Positions 25,801 through 35,955 of a DNA stretch of 64,000 nt are shown in pieces. This stretch comes from Desarmillaria ectypa (taxonomy: Eukaryota > Basidiomycota > Agaricomycetes > Agaricales > Physalacriaceae). Where the stretch lies: positions 3,906,001 to 3,970,000 of the forward strand of contig JAUDYN010000001.1 of the NCBI GenBank assembly GCA_030407005.1, read 5' to 3'. How positions within the stretch are numbered: position 1 is the first letter of the stretch; each line of letters begins with the position of its first letter. The translations under genes and the position numbers were made by a program. The notes beneath the pieces are model-generated. The model was not told the DNA's origin. It made no database searches and was given only the letters and a program-made list of their open reading frames with translations.

Positions 25801-26068
25801 CCGAAGATTGCTAAGCGGTTCTGGTTCCCGCTTATCGTCAGCTTCCTTCTCCTTGTAGGAATAGTCATTCTCAGCACATCGTTAGTGCCTCTCAGCTGGA
25901 GAGTTGATGGTTCTGCCTGGGCCGTTATCTTCCCGTTAAGTGTGGCTGCAGGCTGCCATATACTTTTCCCGGTTAGTATTTATACATGATTTTCCTGGTT
26001 CGACTTGCCACTTACCATCGCTATCTCAGATCGTTCTCAACCCGTGGTTGATGGTGTTTTCATATTGA
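22894..26068 (+). CDS. Membrane family-2 glycosyltransferase (GT2, polysaccharide-synthase-like)
   Basis: Eight exons (22894-23762, 23820-24609, 24662-25087, 25139-25161, 25214-25326, 25381-25618, 25674-25971, 26030-26068) join in frame to 931 residues. A soluble N-terminal region precedes two membrane spans (LAAALAIIFIGNGI; FALFAVLPLLFCVSLFF). The catalytic core follows: IQMPVYKENLDSVL, SIFVNDDGLRL, then DxD motif LLVDSDTIVPED, base motif ESNVSEDFDMALRLLMRGY and RWQKYAYGCNELLFNP, which takes the place of QxxRW. At least six membrane spans form the C-terminus. This is the fungal GT2 family often annotated glycosyl transferase family group 2. It resembles chitin/cellulose synthases but is distinct, so the product is unknown. 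An acidic insert of about 100 residues lies between the first Asp motif and DSD. Confidence 0.88.
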
Positions 26069-26640
26069 TGGACAAGCTTTGGACTCGTTCCATCAATTTC
26101 TGTCTCGCTGGCTTATTACTGCTTTCACTTCGCTATTGTTTATGTCGGACTCGGTTACTGTGCAAGCACATTCATTAGAACAACTCATTCACTCAATGTT
26201 GTATCCATCCATTCATCCACTGTTTATATCCTACATTGGCTGTGACATTCTATTACTGATAGACACGAACCCTTCTTATATACATGCTTTGCTGGTACCA
26301 TTTCAAGCTATCGTCACTGTCTTGCTTCATACCCATACATCTCGGTTATTTATTTCTCCACAAAAGAGAACATCCTATTCTTCCTTTCATCTGCAATCGT
26401 ACGGACAAAAATTGATGCATCTTTTTCACATTAGGAATGTTGGGGGGAGTTCGTTTAAGGTAACTCCTGCTGAATGTCATGGACTGGCGGCCTCGCCTTG
26501 AGGAAGTGAAGTAGAGATTGCAAAAACTTGGTGACATTTTGTAATAAATTAAGCTAACCTGGTGGCAAGTTCCCCCGCTATAGTCCACTTACTTGCTTAT
26601 CCTTCCGCCGCCGGGAGAGCCTATTTTCACCGGCGTCCGA
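26069..26640. other. 3' flank of the glycosyltransferase
   Basis: AT-rich downstream sequence with no recognisable gene; presumably the 3' UTR and a short intergenic stretch. Confidence 0.45.
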
Positions 26641-26649
26641 CAGATCGAG

Positions 26650-28560
26650 CTCATCGTTCAATAGTTGATCCCTGGGGCAATGGAATACTGTAGAGGCGAG
26701 ATGTATCTCGGCTAAGTTGGTACGCCAGCAAAGGTAGTGGCGATGGTACTTTGGTTCTAGGAGACCCCAACTGTGATGGCGACGGCGACGGCGACAAGGT
26801 CATGAAGTCACAGAGGTCCGTAGACCCAAGTCCACCTAGAAACGACGGATCGAGAGTCCGGCCATGCACGATAGGACACCCTTGAAACCAAAAATTGGGA
26901 AGATAGTATTTTTGCATAGGCGCACACCTCGAAGAAAGAAAGATCTGGGAAGGAATCAAGCAGAGATTCTTCCTCATCAGAAGTAGGTGCAGAATATGGA
27001 AATAACGCAGAGCCGTTATCGGGCGCGGGGAGAGGATGCCTCAGAAACTCCGGAATGTGGATCGCTGTAATGATGGTCTTCGAGGTATGTATCATTGCCG
27101 AAATCAACCTCGATATGGTGTTTGGGAGAAATCGGCGGGTCCTTTCCATGACGGACGGATCTGGCTTTTTGCTTGCCCCTAAGCCTTTGCGGACATCGTT
27201 AGAGGGGGTGGATACGTAACGGTAGGCTGGACATCGAGGCACAGTTCCAAGCCAGATTCGGCGTTATGCTACCCCATACCATCCGAGTCGAAAATATGCC
27301 GGCGTTTCGGGCAACTCATGCTGGGATGCAAATTCACGGATATGTCCTCTGAGTCCGTAACGATGTCTTTATCGGGCGTGAAGTAGTTTTGAGAATCCTC
27401 GGTGACAGTCGCTCTCCCACCGGCATTTGGACTCCGTGGGTGCACCTGACGACCCACGACTCGTACTTTATCCCTCTGCAATTTCTTTTTGGGCGACAGC
27501 GACTCTTTGCTCTCGATTGAGAGCTGACGCCGTTTCCTGGGTGGTGGTATCCCTTCGGATTCCCGACTTATACTCCGTCAGGTAGTAGTGTCATTAGAAC
27601 TGTGGCTCTCACTCCGGAGAAACTTGGTTGTTAGTGGATGGAGACTACCACTGAAAGGCTTGCTCACAGACATTGCCTCCTCTATTAGGTGCTCGTACTC
27701 TTGGATGAGATTGATTTTGGATTTTCTGGGGCTTCTGGCTTTCGTAAAATCTGAACCTCCATGCTTGGGGAAAAGTAATGTTCTGTACACTACCTTATCA
27801 TGGGGCCAGGAAGGGACGCTGATTTGAGACACGCAGAGTCGACGACGTTTTGAAGAAGGGAAAAGCTTGATCCGGGACTCAAGAAGCGCCAAATACCATG
27901 TTTCGGGAGCGAACAGCACGCGTCCATTACGAAATTCAGACCTTGGAATAAGCGAAAGGTCAACATCTTCAGTGCATAGGGGTTCCGATATCTGTTGCAA
28001 GATGAGAACGGGATATTGAGTACATTTGCGGAAGGACACGTACGGCAGGCTTATTTGTAGCCGTGTTAATCGGCAACGGTGATGAGGACTTGTCCCATTC
28101 AAAGCAAGATTGTTCTGACATCATGTCATAGAATCCAACAAGGGTATCTGACGCTGAACGAGGAATGCGACTTCGTCCTGACTATTATCATCCCATTGTG
28201 TCTCTTCTTCGAATAATCCGTAGACCCTGAAAGAGAAATCTGGCTGTGGTAAGGTTTGTTGATATTGGCCCTAATGACGAAAGGATAAATGTAAGAACTA
28301 TAGCAAGTAGGTAAGTATGAGTACGAAAGGGTAAGGTAAAAGTATACATACCTCAGTCGGCACAGCGAGAGCAGAAACGACTGAGGTGCGGGAAACTACG
28401 GCAAAGCCTTATATATGTGATTGGTGTGCGATCGAGATACGAACGAAAAAGGTAATCTAAGAACAGCTGTGATAAGATGAAAACATACGGATCTCCTACA
28501 ACAGGCTCGTCCATCGTTGATCCGCTCTGCGTCGCAGGCGTGTAGTCTATCCGTAGAACC
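26650..28560 (-). pseudogene. Unrecognised, probably decayed nuclear-type protein gene
   Basis: Coding-like minus-strand blocks without a recognised domain. From the 5' side: MDEPVVGDP; FRVYGLFEEETQWDD and EVAFLVQRQIPLLDS; then, after an apparent indel near 28125, SEQSCFEWDKSSSPLP. A clean intron (about 28084-28036) leads to ISEPLCTEDVDLSLIPRSEF, FAPETWYLALLESRI and VYRTLLFPKHGGSDF. The frame meets TGA at 27578 and continues in the same frame with PPPRKRRQLSIESKESLSPK, a basic Ser/Lys-rich region. Further acidic pieces (EEESLLDSFPDLSFFEV) lie beyond a stop at 27269. The basic KRR and SPKKK patches suggest a nuclear protein. The TGA is in CpG context (TGACGG), compatible with an original CGA. 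An unusual intron model could rescue it; I do not assign a function. Confidence 0.5.
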
Positions 28561-28689
28561 AAGTCAAGGTAATAATGTCATGTATGAAAATGAAGGGGAG
28601 TTCGAGGAATCTGAACCTGAAAGCGACATTGTTGTGAAAAACGGGGGATGAATAGATCAGTTCGTTCCCAGTTAGTACATGCGCGGTGT

Positions 28690-28877
28690 CAGGCCAATAG
28701 TATTGCGCTTGGCTGAGCTCTGCAAACGCATGCAGATGTACACTACTGTACCTACTTATATACTAAATGCTAATTTACTAGAATCTTCTACAACTTTCCT
28801 AATATTTCTCTCTTAATCAGCAAGTTCGGCATGATGCCGGATTGCCATCATCTCGGCTCAACTCTCAAATCCCAACA
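28690..28877 (-). repeat. LTR-C family fragment, minus orientation
   Basis: On the minus strand it starts TGTTGGGATTT at 28877 and shares blocks with the copies at 15208 and 44335: GCAATCCGGCATCATGCCGA, GGAAAGTTGTAGAA, a TTCTAG and a TATA-like TATATAAGTA. Similarity is patchier than between the other two. The far end is not defined. Confidence 0.5.
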
Positions 28878-29197
28878 GACATGATATTCGTGCGGTTTAG
28901 CTATTCCGTTAAACTGTTGATTCGGCTGCGTTTAGGCAACGTGAGAAAAAAGTAAGACTCGAAGCGACAAGTACCTTTCATCGTCATCATTCTCCTCACA
29001 TTCAGGCTCGGCCACGGTCACGCGTTACTCGGACATCCGGTCCGAAAGATTAGTGAACAAGTGGAAAGGGTTGTTCAGGCCGGGATTGACGTAATTCGCA
29101 TACGTATCTTATTTTACCTTTTTCATGTTTCTTTGATCGTTGTCTTTTCATATCTTTTCTCGTTGTCTTTGCGCACCTCTCAGTATATATAATAATT

Positions 29198-30057
29198 ATG
29201 CGGGCAATGATTCTCTCACTCTCTCACTTACTGCTCGCAGTCGTACTACGTGTAGAAATTTCTCTTTCTCTCGGCATCGTATCCTTTACTCTGGCTAAGC
29301 CTAAACACGATCCGCCACCATGTCACCCTATTAGTAACAAATACATCTCAAAGGAAGAGCACGAAACCCTACTTTCAACGGTTCACAGAGTCAGTGCAGA
29401 TAAAATCAAAGTGTCCATTCTTTCATCCTCACTCTCATCCTTCCACGTAACCTCTCGGCCTCCGTCCCCCACCACCATGTCAATGCCAACTGTTGATGAC
29501 TTCACGAAACTGGCTCAGCAAGTCGCCAACCTCACCATGTTTGTAATGAAGTGGGCTCAGGCTCAGGCTGCAAGCCCAGCGCCATCGGTAGTTCCTACTA
29601 GTCAACCAGCCGCTCCGACCTCAAACTCGGAGCTGTTCTTAGGCCCTCTGATGTCGAATCCGGCCGCCGGTACGTCGCCTTGTATTTTCTCTTTGTTCCC
29701 GGAAGTCGAGGCGACCACCATTACTTCTATCATTCAACACAAACTAAGAATACGAGTGGCATGCCGTGGTCTCATACCACATGGCTTTCTTTACTAAGCG
29801 ACGAAGAGAGATGATTGACAGAGAATATGGAGGATGGGGTAGGATCGACCTGGAACTGCGAGGCGAACACCTATTTCCCTATCGTAAAGTGAAGGGGACC
29901 TCTTCCCTACTTGCAAAAAAGGACTCTTCAAGTGTCGATCGATCAGATCAGCCCCCTGCGGCAATTTCAATGCAGGCAAATGCATAGGGGACAAGTGCAC
30001 ATGGGGTCGTCTCCACGCGTGCACTGCACTGTCTGCGGTAAGACCGACCGGGGATAT
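29198..30057 (+). pseudogene. Truncated zinc-knuckle (gag-like or CCCH) protein fragment
   Basis: A TATA-like TATATATAATAATT lies just before an ATG at 29198. Coding-like pieces are MSMPTVDDFTKLAQQVANLT followed by a Pro/Ser/Ala linker, then EMIDREYGGWGRIDLELRG and GEHLFPYRKVKG. Near 29955 another frame gives CGNFNAGKCIGDKCTWGRLHAC, listed here only as spaced residues: Cys-7-Cys-4-Cys-5-His, followed in a third frame by CTVCGKTDRG. The spacing resembles Cys/His knuckles of fungal gag-like proteins. The sequence stops being similar to anything at about 30058, where P450-A remnants begin. Frames are inconsistent, so a relic is likely. Confidence 0.38.
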
Positions 30058-31350
30058 TTGCTTTCACTACCAGCTATAGGCTAAGGTCCATATTAACAAA
30101 TTCAGAAGGATAAACGTACCCAACAAACTCGTTTATCATTTTGGTGCCCTCGACAACTCGTCCAATTCTCTAACTATCGCGTATACAAATATATTGTCAG
30201 CGTTCTCAATTCTTTTGCGAATGATTACTTTGACCACCAAATGGTTTTCTAGATTTCATATTTTTGCGATAGCTGCGGGCCATAGCACCCTATCATTGTG
30301 CTTCATGAAATGGCTTCCTATATGGTTTTTACGATTTGCTGTCAGGAAGATCCCAATCAAACGACTGAAACATGCGAGAATGGCGCGCGATTTAACTGGC
30401 AAAGTCGCAAAGCAGTTGTTGAGTGAGAAATATGAGGCGTTTGCTGGGAGAAAAGCAAGCATGGACATCATGAAGGTTGCTAAAACTTCTGTTAAACAGA
30501 AAATTTGAAACGCCAACGAAAACAACATACTCTCGCAATGGCATCCAATGCTGCAAGCGACGTCCACGAAGGAACATCGATGACGACGGACTGGTTGTCA
30601 GAGGTAGAGATTAGCTACTTCCACTTCATTACTATCTTCAAATAAACAATAATCCAGCAGAGATTTCGACAGTAGGCAGATTACTATGTACCTTCCCAGC
30701 ATGTGTGAAAAACGCCGGTACATAAAATTTGACCTCAAATGCACTGAAACCGGGTAGGAGAACTTTACGATGTCTCTTGTGATTATCACCTATACAAAAT
30801 ATATGAGCAAGTATAGACTTTAATCTTGACAACAGACCGACCTTGAACGGAGAGAATTCCTGACCCTGTAATCATTCGTCCAATTTCCTTACGACCTGGA
30901 GGTTTGATAAACCTATAGCCGCTAGTCTGGTATATATGCTGAAGCGCTTTGGGATCAGAAACTAGGAGACGATCTTCCTGCACGATAAAACCGTCAGCAA
31001 CCATACGAGTAGCCAAAAAAAACGATAATTCACTCCCAAGGCAGCTCGGACTCGAACGATGTCGCCATACTGGTCTTTCCATTTAAACTCTGCATAAATG
31101 CACCGTAAACTATGAACTAGTCGAAGTTGGCGAAATAACTTCTCCCGCTTCGCCTTTGAGAAGTTTGGGCAAGTTTCCTTCTGAAATATGAAAAACAGCG
31201 AGAGGGCGCGGTACGCCAAAACGTACCATAGGGCCAAGATGTATATTGCGGCTCTGGAACATTTTCAATCGATATGCGGGTCAGTCGCTTGTATACGAGA
31301 TATGCTGCACAGAGAAGACAGAAAGACGACAGAGTGAGGAATAAGGCCAT
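30058..31350 (-). pseudogene. P450-A: truncated cytochrome P450 with an internal inversion
   Basis: First member of a tandem triplet with P450-B and C. From ATG 31350: anchor MALFLTLSSFCLLCAAYLVY, hinge NVPEPQYTSW (PGP changed to PEP), QYGDIVRVRAALG, EDRLLVSDPKALQHIYQTSG, PPGRKEIGRMITGSG, HKRHRKVLLPGF and PSWTSLAALDAIA near 30540. The next coding block (FGALDNSSNSLTIAYTN to KASMDIM) lies on the plus strand at about 30125-30476, flanked by minus-strand remnants on both sides (VLATF on the right, SLLG plus intron and VKANI on the left). Homology ends at 30058. The I-helix, K-helix and heme-loop half is absent. It cannot make a P450. Confidence 0.85.
30125..30476 (+). other. Inverted internal segment of P450-A
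   Basis: This piece reads on plus as YHFGALDNSSNSLTIAYTN ... FMKWLPIWFLRFAVRKIPIK ... LLSEKYEAF ... MDIM. In B and C the same piece is collinear with the minus-strand gene. Both breakpoints fall inside coding sequence. Beside the right breakpoint is the inverted repeat TTCTGTT-A-AACAGAA (about 30487-30501). Confidence 0.8.
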
Positions 31351-32414
31351 GATCAAGATCCAGTTATTTCAAGACAACTAGCAGAATGCGTATAGAATAT
31401 ATAGCGGTCAGAGTAAGCCAGCAGCCAGTCACTAGACCGGAGCGTCGTCACAGTGACTCGAGTGATCAATGAATGAGGTACCTGGTCAGCTAATAAACAT
31501 GGGTCATGATACAATGTGTATCATCAAAAAGATGTAAAAACAGGTCCACTACGGAAAGCTTCTCCAAATTCAGCCACGTTGTGAGCCATCATCGAAATCT
31601 AGGACAGGAATAGTCGCATATACATCTGTACGTCGCTCGCTTGAGTCACTTGAAACGGTAGAACGAGAATATGAACAATATGTTACCTGCGCGATTTGAA
31701 CTGACTTGTACAGTGACTCTTGTCTTGTTAACAGATTGCGCTACCGATAGACCTGAAGACTGAAAAGTTTGAGATCAGTCACTCTGACAATGTTCTTACT
31801 ACTTAGGTCGGTCCCCGGACCGATAGAAGACATGAAGTAAAACAGAGAATCGGAGAAAGAAGCGAGACGCGTACGCGTGGCAGCGGCATGCCAAGACACA
31901 GCAGTGGAGGCGTAATGCAGGGCGAAAGGGACGTGAAAGTGACAGAACAAGATGCGCGTCAAGGCAAAAGTCGATGCGTAAGCCAAGAAGCCGATGGTAT
32001 ATCAGTCGGGAAACCTAAATATAGGATAGTCAGTAAGTGCCAAAAAGCATAGGCTCCCCACTTAACCAGCATACTGTTGGAACACGAACGAGAATGATCG
32101 TGCAAGAGTCAGCAAAGACTTGTGATTAAATCAAGAATAGCATTTGAAGACCGATACCTGATCAACGGTGTACAGTACTGTTGAGTACTACTGAGTATGC
32201 GCCAAAGATCAGAACGGGGCCTCCAGAGAGCAAGTACTTCGTTATTTGAGACTACACCAATAGCATTCGTGATAACTCCACAATGCCCACCGACAAAGAG
32301 CTACCGTTAACCTGTGAAAACACTGACCCTCCGTGCCTTGACAAGAGATCAAGGGCACGAACATAGACATATACAGTTCTTTGATATCAAATTACGTACT
32401 ACACAGCTCAAAGT
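31351..32414. other. Promoter of P450-A and spacer to P450-B
   Basis: No gene recognised. Around 31680-31790 lies a block resembling the upstream regions of P450-B (about 35030-35125) and P450-C (about 38565-38645); all share CCGATAGACCTGA or GATAGACCTGA and a nearby CTGACA. An ATATATAG TATA-like motif (about 31395-31405) lies about 50 bases upstream of the P450-A ATG. Confidence 0.5.
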
Positions 32415-34740
32415 TCAGTCTCGAGAGGCAACCGCTACCCGTAATGGTAGTTGTGATCCCTTCTCAACCTCGCCCTCCACAGTCGGTGCCATTACGCCAC
32501 AAGCCTCCCTCCGAATCCGCTGAGATTCCTTGTTCAACGAAAACTCAAAGTTATTGACAACCTCGATAATAAATGCGTGAAGTTCGAGAACACTGTGAAT
32601 TTACATAGTTAGGGCAATCAAAGACGTTATGAATTAACAATGTGTACGCAAATCTCCAGCCAATACAAGACCTGAGACCTCCACCAAAGCTGAACCTAGT
32701 ATGGCGGGAAATTAGCATAGTATCCAGCTTCAGATTGAAATAGAACGCACAAATTGCCGTAGACACCAACGGGGACTTCTTTACTCATACTTCCTCGGAA
32801 CCACCGCGCGGGATCGAAAACGTGGGCATCTTCTCCCCAAACGCTCTTATTCCTTTTCGATCATATAATTAGAAAATATCACAATACATTTCATGAAGGG
32901 CTCTCACCTATTATAGCCGGCAATCGATGCAATGATGGACATTCCCTTGGGTATGGGTATCTCTTGCACTACTTCTCCTGTCGTCAAGGTCACGGGCTTG
33001 CTCAAAGGAAGTACGTCTTCCTCAGCTGCCATCCTGGCAGTATTATAAACGATGGGATGGAATCGAAGCGCTTCCTATGAAACGTTGAGTTCATGATCAT
33101 AAAATAGGACCATCAGCTACTAACCTTCACCACAGCAGTTAGGTAGGGCATGCTATCTAAGTCCTGCACGGAGAACTCGGTATCTCCGCGAACAAAAACC
33201 ACTCTTTCTTTCTCTCTGATCTCGGCCCTTAGCCGATCTTGTACTTCAGGATGTCTCGCTAGTTCGAGAAACGTCCAGGAGAGTGTGTTGGCAGTAGTTT
33301 CGTGGCCCGCAAACATAATAGTGCTGCAAGCTTTGGGATCAATACTGAAGCTCTGATGAAGATATTACACTTACCTCATTTGACCGAGCAGCTCTTCTTC
33401 ATCGAGTCGCATCTTTGGGTTTTCCGAAATATTTGCTTTCACTAGATACAGATTAGGTTTATGTAAACAATCACGCCAAAAAGAGAAAGCATACCCAACA
33501 AGCTCATTATATCCCTCTTAGGTTTGTCTGCCGCAAGTGCTTCATATTTCTCGTTCAGCAATTGCTTTGCGACCTGGCGAGTTAAATCGTGCGATATTCT
33601 GATATGCTCCAGCCGTTTGATTGGCGCCTTCTCAACAATAAATCGTACAACCCATCTAGGTAGCCATTCCATCAGACATAACGATAGGGTGCTATTGTCG
33701 GTAGCTACTGCAAAGGTATCAAATCTGGAAAGCAAATGGGTCATTAGAGTAGTTTCCCTCGTGTCAAAAATTTGAGAAAGCTGACAACGCGTTTGTGTAT
33801 GCGATGGTCAGAGGTTTGGCCGAGTTATTGAGGGCGCCAAACTGATAATCGAATGCAGCTAGGGCTGTTGTTGGGCGAGAAAGAAGATGTGTAAGTGTAA
33901 GTATTAACATACCTTCGCCTATGGCATCCAATGTTGCACGCGACGTCCAAAAAGGAATGTCGATAACGATAGACTGTTCGTCTGTTGTGGAGATTAGCTC
34001 CTTCCACTTTGATGTCATCTTCAAATAAATGGGATGTTCAGAGCTTTGTACCATGAAATAGCACCATTCAATTATACCTTCCCAGCATGCGTAAAAAACA
34101 CTGGTACATAGAATTTTGCTTCAGGTCCTCCAAAACCCGGTAGGAGAACTTTACGGTGTCTCTTATGGTCATCGCCTGTGTAAACCAAACGATATTAGCA
34201 TGCGAAGACTGTAAACCTTGATTGCAGACCTTCGGCGAAGAGAATTCCGGTCCCATTAAGCAGCCGGCCGAGCTCCTTACGACCTGGGGGTCTGATAAAT
34301 CTGTAGCCACTAGTCTGGTACATATACTGAAGCGCTTTGGGATCAGAAACTAGGAGACGATCTTCCTGCACGATAAAACCGTCAACAACCATACGAGGAG
34401 CTAGAAGAAAAAAAAGATAACTTACTCCCAAGGCAGCTCGGACTCGAACGATGTCGCCATACTGGTCTTGCCATTTAAAGTCGACCTAAATTTAGCGTAA
34501 AACTATGAACTAGTCGGAGTTAATCAATTTACTTCTCCCGCTTCACCTTTGAGCAGTTCAGGCAAGTTTCCTACAGCAAGATAAGACAGCCGGAGGGAGC
34601 AGTAGGTTAAACGTACCATAGAGCCAAGATGTCCATTGCGGCCCAGGAACATTTTCAATCGATATGCGTTTCAATCGCTTGTATACTAGATATGTTGCAC
34701 TGAGCAGACAGAAAGATGACAGAATGAGGAGTAAAGCCAT
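32415..34740 (-). CDS. P450-B: cytochrome P450 monooxygenase
   Basis: Multi-exon minus-strand gene from ATG 34740 (MALLLILSSFCLLSATYLVY anchor, NVPGPQWTSW hinge) to a TGA at 32415. Exons in order give QYGDIVRVRAALGED, LLVSDPKALQYMYQTSGYRF, HKRHRKVLLPGFGGPE, PFWTSRATLDAIGE, ALAAFDYQFGALNNS, MEWLPRWVVRFIVEKAPIK, VKANISENPKMRLDEEELLG, I-helix TIMFAGHETTANTLSWTF, K-helix EALRFHP, DPARWFRG and heme loop FSFGGGLRSCIGWRFA with the Cys ligand. The C-terminus is NFEFSLNKESQRIRREACG...LPLRVAVASRD. All P450 signatures are present and introns keep frame, so probably functional; the substrate is unknown. A TATA-like run (tatataatatata) lies about 25-30 bases upstream of the ATG. Confidence 0.87.
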
Positions 34741-35955
34741 GATCAACACTCAAGCTAAACACCGTATATAATATATAGTACTCCAGCAACCGATCACCGG
34801 ATCGAAGCCATTCGGTTGTAATCAAGTAAGACCAATGTCCAATAAAAACTTCCTTCCTTCCAGCTGTACAGTCATGAAGTGTTGGTTATATACCCGCAGA
34901 AAGTTACGAAAACAGCCCCACTATGGCAAGCTTCTCAAAATTACAAAACATCGAAGCCTGCGACAGAGGAATTCGGTGGGAGTAAAAATGCGAAGCTGCT
35001 CGGATGATATGACATCTGCGCTCGATGAACTGAATTGTACAGTAATGCCTGTTCTTGTCAACGACCCGTGTTACCGATAGACCTGAGAATAGAAGACTTG
35101 GACGTCAAGTACCCTGACACGAGGCATCTCTTGCGATTAAAATATAACCATAATTCTTTGAAGGTTCCAGGTATTCGATCAATTGACAGGTGAGTGGAAT
35201 CGATGGTGCCTACAATTCGCCTACGATGGCGGAAGTCTGGCAAAGAGCCTAAGTGAACAGAAGAGCATGAGAAATACGGATGGCTCCGCGGGAATGTTCA
35301 ATCCAGGTGACAGAAGTGAACCCGTGAGGGAAAGAACTGTGCAGGTGATAAGTCGTACTGGGACTTGTTGGGAGTGGTCAAGTATCACATTTCAAATTTG
35401 AAGTTCGAGCGCCGTCCGAAATTGATCTGTCGGTAGTCATTATAGCCGAGGCCCGGACCGCGATGATTCTCAGTCTTTATACACGCTGTGTTTGCGCTGT
35501 ATGAAGTATATAAATGTATCGTTATCCTGCCTCTGAGAGTGGGCGTCCTTGTTCCCCGACAGTCTTTGACTTACTGAGTTTTGCAGTGTTCTATAGGTCA
35601 GCTGCTAGCTTTCGGCCACGTCGACTTTTTTTTTTTAGCACCGTCAGTCCAAAAAAAAAATGGTGGTACTTCACTGCGCGCATGCGACGTTCTACTTCCA
35701 TGTCCCCCCGAAATTACATGGCGGAAACCGAGTCTTTGAGGGGTGCACCAGACAGCATCAGCAGCCTGCACCGCATAATTATAATACTTCGTCAATCCAG
35801 CTACCGTTACTTCCCTAGCAAGGGCGAAAGGACATGGGAAATATTGAATGAAAGATGCCCTTGTAAACTCGCTAGGCAGTCTCTAGTATGATCCACAAGC
35901 TACCTCTCCGCCCAACATAATGCATATCGGAGCTATCATCAACCTATGTAAAAGT
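34741..35955. other. Spacer between P450-B and P450-C
   Basis: Holds the P450-B promoter, the block conserved upstream of all three P450s (about 35030-35125), and the P450-C 3' end. A T12 run near 35626-35637 and an A10 run near 35652-35661 flank an 11-16 base centre and could pair. No gene recognised. Confidence 0.45.

Noticed and set aside
35620..35665. MITE or hairpin formed by T12 and A10 runs
   Set aside because: Only the homopolymers pair; no target duplication or terminal repeat seen.
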